Source: Bagarius yarrelli (lineage: Eukaryota; Chordata; Actinopteri; Siluriformes; Sisoridae). From it: a stretch of DNA of 64,000 bases. The DNA lies in the NCBI GenBank assembly GCA_005784505.1, contig VCAZ01000003.1, positions 10,699,527-10,763,526 of the forward strand. Reading direction: 5' to 3'. A program made the translations under genes and the position numbers. The notes under the pieces are model-generated. The model saw only the letters and a program-made list of their open reading frames with translations. It was not told where the DNA came from and ran no database searches. Shown here piece after piece: positions 39,965 to 51,900 of this stretch (positions are counted from its first letter, which is position 1; each line of letters starts with the position of its first letter).

Positions 39965-42900
39965 GTCGCCTCGTAAGGTGGTGTGAAGCTAAATTAAGAC
40001 TGGGCTGTGCACACGCAGACATATACTCACCATCAGTCTGCACATGGAGAACAGCACACTAAAGAGCGTCTCCAGAGCCGAGACACAGTCGTCTGTTCCA
40101 CTCTCACCCTGACACAAAATTGAGAGAATGTTAATTATTCAAAAGTCATGATAATCTAACAGTGCTCACAGCTCCGCTCTGCTCATGAGAAACCTTTTAC
40201 CTTCCATTTATTTCTAAACCACAGAAAGAACCTTACAATTCTGAAATCCTGTCTTTTATCAGACTGAAAAAAATATAACTACAGACATACTTAAATGACT
40301 GCAATAAAGAATTATGTTGGAAGCTACAAAAAAAGAAAACAGTTTTTCTTAGTCATTATTCTTTGTTTTATATTTTAACACCTCAAAAATAAAAAAAATA
40401 CACAAATAAAACCAGTCACAAACTAAGGCGCAGGATGGTATATTGTATATAAGGGTGAAATCTATTGCTGAGGAAAGACTTCTCTTAGAGGTGTTGCATA
40501 ACAGCGAGCACTCAAATCAAACAGAGTGGGTAGAAATAGCTGGCTGTGGAGTGAGAGTCACACTTCAGCCTACCTTCAGACGCCTGCGGTTTGTCCTCAC
40601 GTACCAATTAGTCAGCATGTCCACGAATTTCACCAGCTTCGGCACAACAGTATACAACCTGTAGGCTGAGACAGAACAACAAGCATAACAGGGACTTTAC
40701 TGACAGGAAGGTCCACCATTTTTAGCATAAATTAGCAGGGAACATTCATGCGAATGAGTATATTAAAAGGCGCCTTGTGTATCCAATAATTCCCGTAAGT
40801 TTTAAGGTAAAGACCTCCAGGGGTTGAACCTTTCCTTTGGCCAATCATTTACATCTCTGGCATATGGCAGATGGGGCCCAGCTGTGGCAACTCTGCAATG
40901 CTGGGCATTAAACTGATTAGCAATCCAACACTTTATGCGCCAGGCTACCCTTATATAGAGATTGAGATTTAGGAATTTTAAAACCAAGCCAACATCATGA
41001 ACTTTCTGATGTTCCTCAAATAAAAATAAAGTGATGTTTACATTTACAGCATTTAGCAGACACCCTTATCCAGAGCGACTTACATTTATCTCATTTATAC
41101 AAGTGAGCAATTGGGGGTTAAGGGCCTTGCTCAGGCCCTGCAGTGGTAGCTTGGTAGGAGCTGGGAATCGAACCCACAATCTTCGGTGGTAATCCAACAC
41201 CTTAACTATGAGCCACCACTTCCCCATTTCCCCTTGGGTGTTTATCCTGGTGAAAGCAGCCACTATAAATAGGAAATACTGTTGGCATGGAGGGGTGGAC
41301 TTGGTCTGCAATAATGCCTAGGTAGGTGCTACATATCAAACATCTACATTAAAGCCGGAAATCAATGTTTCCCAGCAAAACATTATTCAGAGTGCCACAC
41401 TGCCTTCTATATCGTATACAGGTCCCATCGTTTTCCCAAATGATGTCACAGACAATGTGATGTATCATTCCATTGTCCATGTTGGATGCTCACATGCTCA
41501 ATTGTAGACACCTTAAGCACAGGGGTCAGTATGGACATACCAACTGGTTTGTAGCTCAATACATTATAAACTGTAATGCACTGTGTGTAAAACGCATTAT
41601 CATTATAAATATTTGTCAGCAGTTTGTGCTACAAAAGCCCGTTAAGGGGTCTGGACAAGACCGTTAACCTTTACTCCTCACAACATTCACCAAATTTTAC
41701 TGGTTCACCAGTTTTCCTTCCTTTTACCACTTACAGTAGATACTAACCACTACATAGCAAAAGCTCTGACCCAGTCGCCTAGCCAACCTGACAGGAGCCA
41801 AGTGGGTTAACTGGTGTCCGTGGGTTTAATTCCCAGTATCACTAAGCCACCACTGCAAGGCCCTTGACCCTAAACTATTCAGTTAGTAAAAAAGGAAGAG
41901 ATAAATGTAAGACGCTCTGGATAAGGGGGTCTGCCAGATGCCAGAAATGTAAAGGCAGTGTTAGGACTGCTCAATGTACATAATGAGAATTCAGGCCTAA
42001 ATCATTCTATACATCAAAAAGGATGTGCCAAATAACAGTCACACTTGATGTATACTAGCATTTATTAACTTTTCAGCTGGGCAGAAAGTGGTTTGGTACC
42101 CATTCCAAAACCCAGTAATATTTTAAACTCTATCGTTTTTATTGTGTAAAGTCGTCTGATTAAAAGATGCGTAACAACGTATGAAATCTGGCTAATAATT
42201 GTATGCAAGCTACAAAAAAAAAAGCCTTAAAAAGACTTATAACAATTTACAAATGCTAAACTATTCTTACTTAATGTAAGTGGAGTTTAAAATTACTGGG
42301 CAAATTAGTGGGCTATGTAAATGTGCTAGCTGAAACAGCCGTGAGAGAGATAGCTGTGAAAATAACACACACCAAGAAAAAGCAAGATACTTATTATTTA
42401 CTCAGTATTACCCAGAAGTGGACAAGTCAAACATTCTAACTTGTCTAGGACACAAAGGGCTAAAGCGAGAAATGTTTGTATTCTTTTTTAATGTTTAAGA
42501 CTAGCATCTGCCTCTCTCTACCTCCCTCCCTCTCCAATTTAGTCACATGCTATCTGTTCTGATTAGCTGTGGCGTCTTTTAGTCCCTGTATAGCTGGACT
42601 TCTTTCCAAGTACAAAACAGAACTGCCAAATCAAATCAGACGCATTGAACACTGAATGGAGATTCGATACAAGCCAAATAACAGCAGCTTCCTTTAAAAA
42701 AAACACCCAATTCCTGCAAACCATCTTAAAGCTTCCCTATTTTTGGTATAAAACAGACAAACTAAAAAAAAGTCAACCCTGAAAGCGACCTGTCATATAA
42801 TTAATACTGAAGGGCTTAAAGAACGAACGCTTTGTCATGCTAATGGTTTAAACGAGTACATGGAAAAGAACAGAGCATGATCTCTCGAGTGAGAGGGAAG

Positions 42901-45900
42901 ATGTTGATCTTCTGACGTTTCCTCACCGTCCATCTCGGCTTTAAAGAACTTAATAAGCGACTGCGTGAAGGACTGGATCCATTTGTCCATGATGTTGTCG
43001 CTTATCTTGGCTGTGTTCTCATTATACAGGAACTTGATGTCCTCTTCCTGAAGAGCAAAGACAAAAACAACAGGACAGACTGTGTCTTCTCCTGTCCCTC
43101 TACAGTGTTATTAAATTCATTAAAAAAATAAATAAATAAATAAATAAATAAACAAACAAAAAAAATGCATGGTCACTGAAATGTCTTCGATCAGATACAC
43201 TACTGCTTCTAAACAGGGTGATAGCGCCACTCAGTGGCCGTTTAAGTAACGTCAGGGCGCGTTGGAAACCTGGTGGTGTCTGGGGGGGTTGTGGTGGACG
43301 CTAAATAATCAGGTGTTAAAAGCAGTTCTATGGGAAAGTTCTACAAAACATTAATAGCATAACTTGAAAAAAAATGCTCTTTAGTACAGCTTTATTCCCT
43401 TTACCTTTATTACCATCTATAAAAATAGCAGCAACTCAACATACACAGATCTCTCACTAATTTGCTTACAAACTGAAGACTGTTCATTATTTTAAATCAT
43501 TTTTGCTAATCTGACACCAAGCTTGTTACTTTCTTATCTCTTAAAGAAGAACTCCTATTCCTTTTTTATTTTCATCACACAACTGTAATAATAAACACAA
43601 TTGCTCTCCAACTGTCTCTCCACATGATGCAGTGCTGTAAAAGGTGGACTTGTGTGCACTTTATTTTTAAAATGGCCACAAGAATAAAATACATTGGTGG
43701 ATTCAATAAATAAAATGATATCGATAGGTGAGCGATGTAAAAATGGCGAAGCTGAAAGGAATAAAGCTCTAAAGCTACTGAGGTTTGAATAACTGTGTTT
43801 GTGTTTGTTTTGTTTACAGTCCTGTATATCTGTAATATAACATTAATCATGTTAACAGGCTGAGAGAGGAACGCTATGTTCACAGCTGTGTGCGAGTACA
43901 CCACTCTGATCCGAACCTGCTTGTTTGCACAGCTAGATACTCTTGCGTACTGTGTGCTAATTGCCCTTCATCAGCATCAGTTGCTGACCAAATGATGGCG
44001 GTTTAAGGTCCGCTTTTCATCAGGATCAAAAAAATTCTGCACAATAATTCTACCTTCTGTAGCCTCAGGACGTTTTGCACCAGGAAGCGGTAAGCGTTGT
44101 ACCAGGGCAGGAAAACGTCTTTGAGCACATCCCTTACTCCCTCCTCTTTAAAGCGCAGGTTTTCTGCTCGGACTACCGGAGAGTTGATAAGGTACAGCCT
44201 AAAAAAGAAGAAGAGAGAGTTTCAATTGATATAAAATATTTAATTAAGAAATATTTCCTTCTACGGTGCATTTCTTCGTAAGTGGTTTCATATGACGAGG
44301 CACGAGTTATGTTGTGCTACATGTTTTATGTTATACGTTACATTATGTTTCATTTTATACGTTCTATGGGGTGTCCAGGAACTATAGCAGTTTCGGGGGC
44401 CATTCACATATCTCGTTATTTGTGACTTTTCATAGTGTGCACGAATAGAGAGCGAGGCGGACCCAATGTGACATTCTCAGGGGTTTTTTACATGCATTTG
44501 AGCCGCAGCAAAAAGAAAACATTTCAACATTTCCTAATGCTGTAAGCGCACCGTGGGTCATGTGACAAGAACCCACTAATCAACTTCCTTACCTTTTCTG
44601 TTACTCATCATTGAGTATAGCTCATTATTGCATTTCAGGGATTTCCTGAACATTTAAAATATAACCAAACTTTGAGTTAACCAAACTGGTCTTCATCCAC
44701 TCTGAAATATGCTTTGATTCTCCTGTTATTCAGGCGGGGCTCCGGGTCAGTCCTAGTGGTAGCGCAGTGGTTAAGGTGTTTGACTGCTAATTAGAAGGTC
44801 AGGGTTTAATTTCCAGCACCAACAAGTTATTACTGCTGGACCCCTGAGCAATGCCCTTAACCCCCATTTGCTCAGTTGTACATAAGAGATAAATGTAAAT
44901 CGCTCTGAATAAGGGCGTCTGCCAAATGCCAAAAATGTAAATGTAACATCCTGGATTGAAGAATAGGTGCACCACTGCAGTGGGGTTTTTTTTCTTTTCT
45001 TTAAAAATATTTTTTGTAGCAGAATTACAGTAAGGGTTCGTCTGTGTTATAAATCCATTGCTGAAATTTCCTTCTTGTAATGGAGAGTACAGCTAATAGT
45101 TGCTTAACAATGACGAGTCCAGGTGAGAAAAGGACAAAGCAGGTTGCAATACCTGTCCAATAGCAGTTTTAAAAATGGCCACACCTCTTTGACTGGAGTT
45201 ACAGCACAGGGGCCACACCTACTTCACAGGCGTTAGAACAGAGGCCACACCTCTCTAAATAGGTTTATTTACCGACACATCAGATGTATATATATTTCTG
45301 CAAGGTATAATTTCTGTTCGGTATTTTCAGCCCTCTTCCAAATGGCACTGTATTAGTTCCTGGAAAACATCTAATGATTTATGATAGAAAAAAATCAGTA
45401 AATATTGATTGAAGGAAACGGTATAACATCAAACCCAGGAAAAGGGAACCATTCCTATGAACTACGATGTCATTTCCCCCCTACACTAATCATAGCAGTG
45501 AATTCAGCAGCGCTGCAAGGGCGCTTCATCTTTCTTGGCTGTGCATCAGCTATCAAAGAGACATGTGCGTTCCTGGAAATGCTGGTTATGCCCTGAGGAA
45601 AGGCGTGCTGGGGCTGATGGAGAAGAAGGAGACGTGTCCTTGAGCAATTTATCAGCATAAAAGTTTATAAAGAAAAACTGCTATTATTAATCTGAGGAAT
45701 CACACGCCAATGGACTGTTGATCATCGCTGGAGATTTCCACCATGCAAATATCAAATCAGTGCTCTCTAAATTCCACCAATTTGTGGACTTTAAGACAAG
45801 CGTGAAAACACGCTGCATCATATTTACACAAACATCCCTGGCGCGTACCGAGTGAAGCCCCTCCTGGAATTTCAAGCAGAGTTAACCCACGGATGTCTGC

Positions 45901-48900
45901 TGGACCAGACAACATACCTGGCAGAGTGCTCAAGGACTGTGCAGAAGAACTAGCAAATGTTTTTACTGACATCTTGAACACTTCCCTGTGCACCGCTGTT
46001 GTTCCTATGTGCCTCAAAACTGCTACCGTGCCAAAGAACAGTCAACAGTCTCCTGCCTCAATGACTACAGTCCCATTGCACTCACAGCCATCGTAATGAA
46101 GTACTTTAAAAGGCTTGCCATGATGCACATCAAGACCCTGCTGCCACCCACACTGGACCTAATACAGTTTTCATATTGTCCAAAACGCTCCACAGACGAT
46201 GCCATTGCAACAACTCTTCATTATTGTCCATACACCTGGTAAATAGTTCAACTTCATTGTCATTGTGCAAGGTACGTGTACAGAGCCAATGAAATGCAGT
46301 GTTTTTTGCATATCCCATCTTAGTAAGTTGGGGTCAAAGTGCAGGGTCAGCTATGATACAGCGCCCCTGGAGCAGGAAGTTAAGGGTCTTGCTCAAGAAC
46401 CCAACAGTTGGTTGGCTTGCCGGTGGTGGGGCTTGACCCCAGGTCTTTCTGATCTTCAGATCAGCAATTCAGCACCTTAACCATTTGTGCCACCACTGCC
46501 CCTTCAATAAAGACACATACATACGAATGCTGTTCATAGACTTTAATTCAGCATTCAATACAATCATCTCCCGGAACCTGATCGAGAAGCTGAGCCTGGT
46601 GGGCCTGAACACCTCTCTTTGCAACTGGATCTTGGACTTTTAGAGTGGAGGACCTCAGTCAGTCCGGATTGAAAGCAGCATCTTGGCAAGGCTGTGTGCT
46701 CAGCCCAGTGATGTTTAGGCTGCTGACTCATGACTGTGTAGCAATGCACAGCTCAAATCACATCATTAAGTTTGCCGATGTCATGACTGTGGTGGGTCTT
46801 ATCAGCAAGAACGACGAGTTCTTGGCATACAGAGAGGAGGTGCAGCACCTAACAGCCTGGTGTAAGGCCAAAAACTTGTCTCTGAATGTCGACAAGACTA
46901 AGGAGATCGTTGTTGACTTTAGAATAGCAAGAAGCAACCATTCTCCACTGAACATTACCAGATCCTCTGTTGAGATCGTCAAGAGCACCAAATTCCTTTA
47001 CCTGGCAGAGAACCTCACCTGGTCACTCAACACTTATCTCCCCATCATCAAAAAAGCCCAGCAGCACCTCTGCTTCCTGGGAAGGCTTAGGAAAAAAAAT
47101 TAATTTCCCAGCATTCAGGCCTTTACAACCTAAATGTGTAACAGTTTTTTCTCTTCACACTCAACATAAATCGATGTTTACAGCACTACGGAAACACGAA
47201 AAAAACATTCTGTTAAGCAGTCACTGTAAATGCATTTTCCACATTTCTTGCACATCTTTTAAAACTGGTGGGCGCTATTGAATGTACTGTGCAGCGGGTT
47301 TTTGTTTCTGTATTGTCTGTTTTTGCACTGTCTAGAGTAACGTTGTATGGTTTATTTGACTGTCTGTCTTGCACTGTTTGCACCAGTTTGCACACATGCA
47401 GTTTATGCTGCTAGAACACTTTAGTCTTAAGCACCGTGTTGTTCTTCGGTTAAGTAGCTCTTTGTTGTTATATGTAATTCTGTAATTGTTATGCGTAATT
47501 CTGTGTAGTTTTGTGTAGCACTATAGGGTCCTGGAGAAAAGTCGTTTTATTTCACTGTGTACTGCATCTGCTATATATTGTTGAAAAGAAAAGAACACTT
47601 CTAGAACTTGAATAAAAGCTAAGAAAAAAATGCATTGTTTGGGGAAAGGTTGAGGCTGAAATGTTGTCCTATTTTTCTCCTTCTTTCTCTCTTTTACCTT
47701 TACATCTTCTCTTTTCCTCCCTCACCTATACAGAGCTATTCCTCTCCTCTCGCGCCTTTCAGTTCTTTCTGTTCCTGCTCAGTCTTTCTACTTTTAGTTA
47801 TTCAGTCTCGCCCACTCTCAATCTTCCACTTTTTTTCTTTTTCTTCCTTTCTCTTCGATTTTTCTCTTCTCCATCTGCATCTCCCTTCTGTACATTCTCT
47901 CCCTCAACCTTTTCTTCTCTTCTTCCAATATTCTTTTCCCTCCTTTCCCATCTCTCCTCTTTTTTTTTTTTTTTACAATTTCTCTCATTTGGCCTTTCTT
48001 TCCTATCATTCTTTTTTTTCCTGTGTAAACACCATGTATACTACAAAATGGAGTGAAATAGAGCACAAGTATGTAATCTGGGATGCAGCTTTAGTTTTTG
48101 AAAGAAAAAAAAAAACGTGAACCAGAAGTATAAATCAGGATGGCTTTCAAATTTTACTTAATTATCAATCAGTCTTGGTTCCTGAAAAGATAAATAATGA
48201 AATAAGTGTATGTAAAGTGGTATAACTGAATAGCTGGAATAGTAAGAGAAGCAGGCCGGGATAGATCCAGCATTTCCTGGAACTAATTCACCCACAAGCA
48301 CAGATGTGGCACTGCTTTCTTCATTATTCATATGCTCCTGAACGCTCCACCACAGCACGCTCGCAGGACTTTGATGAAAAACATTTCACTTTGAGCGTCA
48401 CACTGAATATGCTGGATTCTTACCTAAGGGCGTCGGCACCGTAGCTCTGCACGATCGCACCTGGGTCCGGATAGTTCTTCTTTCGCTTGCTCATCTTCTG
48501 GCCGTCGCTGCAGAGAGAATGCACATGGTTACTAACCACAGAAGTGAGCCAAGTGCTTCCAGAACTTGCTCATTTTGCCAAAACAAAAAAAAAATCAAGA
48601 ATTAAAAAAAAAAAAAAACCCTGTCTGCAAATACAGTTATATGTAAAGCACAGACTATAAGACATGAAAGAAATGAGGGTTACCTTGCAAGGACAAGGCC
48701 ATTGACGATCACGTTTTTGAATGGTGGCTTGCCAAAGAGGGCAGTTGAGAGCACGAGCAACGTGTAGAACCTTTAAAAAATATAGTACAAATGTGTTACT
48801 ACTGATTATAAGCAAGGATTAACACTGCTCTATGTACTGTTTAAACTATGTGGTCAAAAGTCTTTGGACACCTTCCTAGTAGAGACTGATCGATTTACCA

Positions 48901-51900
48901 GTTTTGCCAATTAATCTGAACCGACTGGTGAGTCCCAGAACTATCAGTTATCGGCACAAATTCCCGATCAGAAAGAACAGCAGTAGGTTTGCAGATAAGT
49001 CTGAGAGGAAACTGATATTGGCAGTATATCAAAAATACATTTTTTACATTTAATAAACCATTTTTAAATAGAATTCATTTAAGCTTTTTTTGTGTGTGTA
49101 ATGAAGTTCAGTACTAATTCACAGTGTTCTTTATTTCATTTAGTATCCATTTCCACTGGTTACTTAATCGGTTATCAGTAAGTGTAGTCCAACCTACAGT
49201 GAGGGAAAAATAATTTTATTTTCTGCTGATTTTGTATATTTGCCCAATGACGGTAACGATCAGTCTATAATTTTAATAATAGGTTTATTCTAACAGTGAG
49301 AGATTTGGTATTTGTTCACAGAGGTCAGACTTTTTGTAGTTGGCCAACAGGTTTCCAACTCTTTAAGGTTTCGAGGCTGACGTTTGGCAACTCAAACCTT
49401 CAGCCAGTCCATTAGCTTAATGTGCTGCTTCTTAAGCCACTCCTTTGTTGCCCAGGCCGTGTTTTGGGTCATTGTCATGTTAAAATACCCACTACATAAC
49501 CTATTTTCAATGCCTTCACTAAGGGAAGGAGGTTCTTCTCCAAGATTTGATGGTACATGGCACCGTCCATCGTCCCTTTAATGTGACGTTGTCCTGTCCC
49601 CTTAGCAGCAAAACACCCCAACGCATAATGCTATCAATTTCCTCCTCAATGTTTTATGGTGGGGATGGTGTTCTTGGGGTCATAGACAGCATTTCTTCTC
49701 CAAACACGGCAGTTGACTTGATGCCAAAGAACTTAATTTTGGTCTCATCTGACCACAACACTTAGTTCTACTCTGTCCTTATCGGCAAACTTCAGACAGG
49801 CCTGTACATTTGCTTTCTTGAGTAGAGGGACCTTGCGGGCGCTGCAGGATTTCAGTCCTTCACAGTGAAGTGTTACACCAATTCTTTTCCTGGTGACTTT
49901 GGTCCCAGCTGTCTTAAGATCACTGACAAGATCCTCCAGTGTAGTTCTGTGCTGATTCCTCACTGTTCTCATTATCATTCTCCATGAGGTGGGATCCGAC
50001 ATGGAGCCCCAGCCTAAGAGACAGTTATTTTGTGTTTCTTCCATTTGCAAAAAATTGCACCAACTGTTCTTACCAAGCTGCTTAGCGATGGTGCTGTAGC
50101 CTTTTCTACAATCTTGTCCCTGACATCCTTGGACAGCTCTATGGTCTTTGCCATGGTAAAGAATACAGAATCCAATTGATTAATTGCTTCTCTGGACAGG
50201 CGTCTTTTATACAGGTAACGAGATTAGATGATTAGTACTCCCTTTAAGAGAAAGCTCCTAATCTCAGCCTGTTAACTGTATAAAAGACACCTGGAAGCCA
50301 GGAATCTTGCTGATTGATCGGGGTACAAATTTTTGTTTCAGTCATTAAAATGCAAATCAATTTATAACTTTATTTTAAATGTTGTTGTTCTGTTTCTCAC
50401 TGTTAGAATAAACCTACCATTAAAATAATACACTGATCATTTCTTTGTCAGTGGGAAAACGTATCAAATCAGCAGGGGATCAAATCATTTTTCCGCCTCA
50501 CTTTAGCTATTGGTAAAATCCAGTATCAGTCGACCTCTACTTACATTGAGGGAGGAAATGATTCGATCCCCTGCTGATCTTGTCTATAATTTGAGTGGTA
50601 GGTTTATTTTATTTTGTCTCTCATTGTTAGAATAAAACTACCATTAAATTAAAGACTAATCATTTCTTTGTCAATGGGTAAACATACAAAATCAGCAGGG
50701 GATCAAACCACATTTTCCCCTTAATGTACCAGCACACCCACAGTAATGTGTCTTTCCTCAAACTCTTGCCACAAAGTTGAAGCACACAGAGAATGAATTT
50801 ATATGATGTAACATTACATTATAGAATTCCTTCAGGCCCAAACTCTGTTCCAGCATAACAACGTTCCTGAGCTTCATTAAGACATTTTGTGTTCTGATTG
50901 GAGTGGAAGAACTCGAGTGTCCTAAACAGAGCCCTGACCTCATTCCCACTGAACACCTTTAGGAAAAACTGGAACGCCGACTGAACCCCAAATTAAGTGA
51001 TAGTTTAAACTCACTCAAAATCTAGCAAAAAGCTGTTAGAGAATTGTGGAGGTTATTTTTTAGAGTAAGAGAGCAACTAAATCCTAAAATGGTGGTCTGG
51101 TGTCTCAATAGTTTGGTCTTGATACATATTTCGTCTTCTTCACTCTGCAAATATTGTGTCAAACCGTCCTGCTTTCCCCTCTTGTGATTTCAACGATCAT
51201 TCCTGCAGTACTGTTGTGCTGAATTTCTCCTCCTATTCACACCAAGTACTCAGCCCTCTAGCCTGAACCTGTTTATTCTACACATCATACTTCATACTCC
51301 AAGTCATGATGGAAAACTGCACTTCCATATCGCACTCCAACATCGCTACGCTAGCTCCCCCTTGTGAAAAATATTCCGTGTAATCGAATGTGAGGTCCTG
51401 CTGCAGGACTGCAGAACATTATTGCTCCAATCATTTTACATTTTGGAGCCACAAATATCAATGTGCAAAAAAGACAGGCTTTCTGATTAAACCTGTGCTA
51501 ATCAGAAACACTAGTTTGCCTTAAATCATTGCCCGTTAGTTGCAGTATAATTGCGTGTCAAGATCAACTGATGGCCCCCCGACCCGACCCGACCCGACAG
51601 CGCAGCATGTTATAGAGCTGGCGTGCAACATCCTACCATCCTCTGGTCTGGTCAATCCCCTCTGCGATGAAATCGGCAGGAAAAGTGTCCTCGAACTCGC
51701 GTCTGTTCTCAAAAGGGTAGTGCACTTGGGCGTAGGGCATGCTGCCACTCTCAAACCAACAGTCGAAGACCTCCGAGACCCTCCTGAGCTCGCCTTTCCC
51801 ACAGCGGGACGGAATAGTTAAACAATCGATGCTGTGAAAACAAAAACCCACACGAAAGATAGAGAATCACAAAAAAAACAATACATTTGTGAAATTACTT

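Larger units (their letters stand above)
44199..48423. other. iars1 intron e6-e7 (4.2 kb): repeat content
   Basis: Holds a SINE (44749-44945), a LINE relic with a nested SINE (45690-47632) and a long pyrimidine tract (47655-48010). The stretch 44946-45690 has no recognised feature beyond a possible LINE 5' remnant. Confidence 0.65.
48845..51125 (+). mobile_element. Outermost Tc1-like relic of a nested cluster
   Basis: Left end ATGTGGTCAAAAGTCTTTGG then ACACC at 48849-48875. The coding end resumes at about 50880 with AGAGCCCTGACCTCATTCCC, CACTGAACACC and GGAACGCCGACTGAACCCC, and the right end GGTGTCTCAATAGTTTGGTC is near 51098. The two halves, about 430 bases together, are separated by other elements at 48873-50541 and 50544-50726. 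Confidence 0.65.

Noticed and set aside
47635..48120. Overlapping 161- and 131-residue frames rich in Phe, Ser and Leu
   Set aside because: They translate the pyrimidine tract; the opposite strand gives a Lys/Glu/Arg-rich frame from the same DNA.
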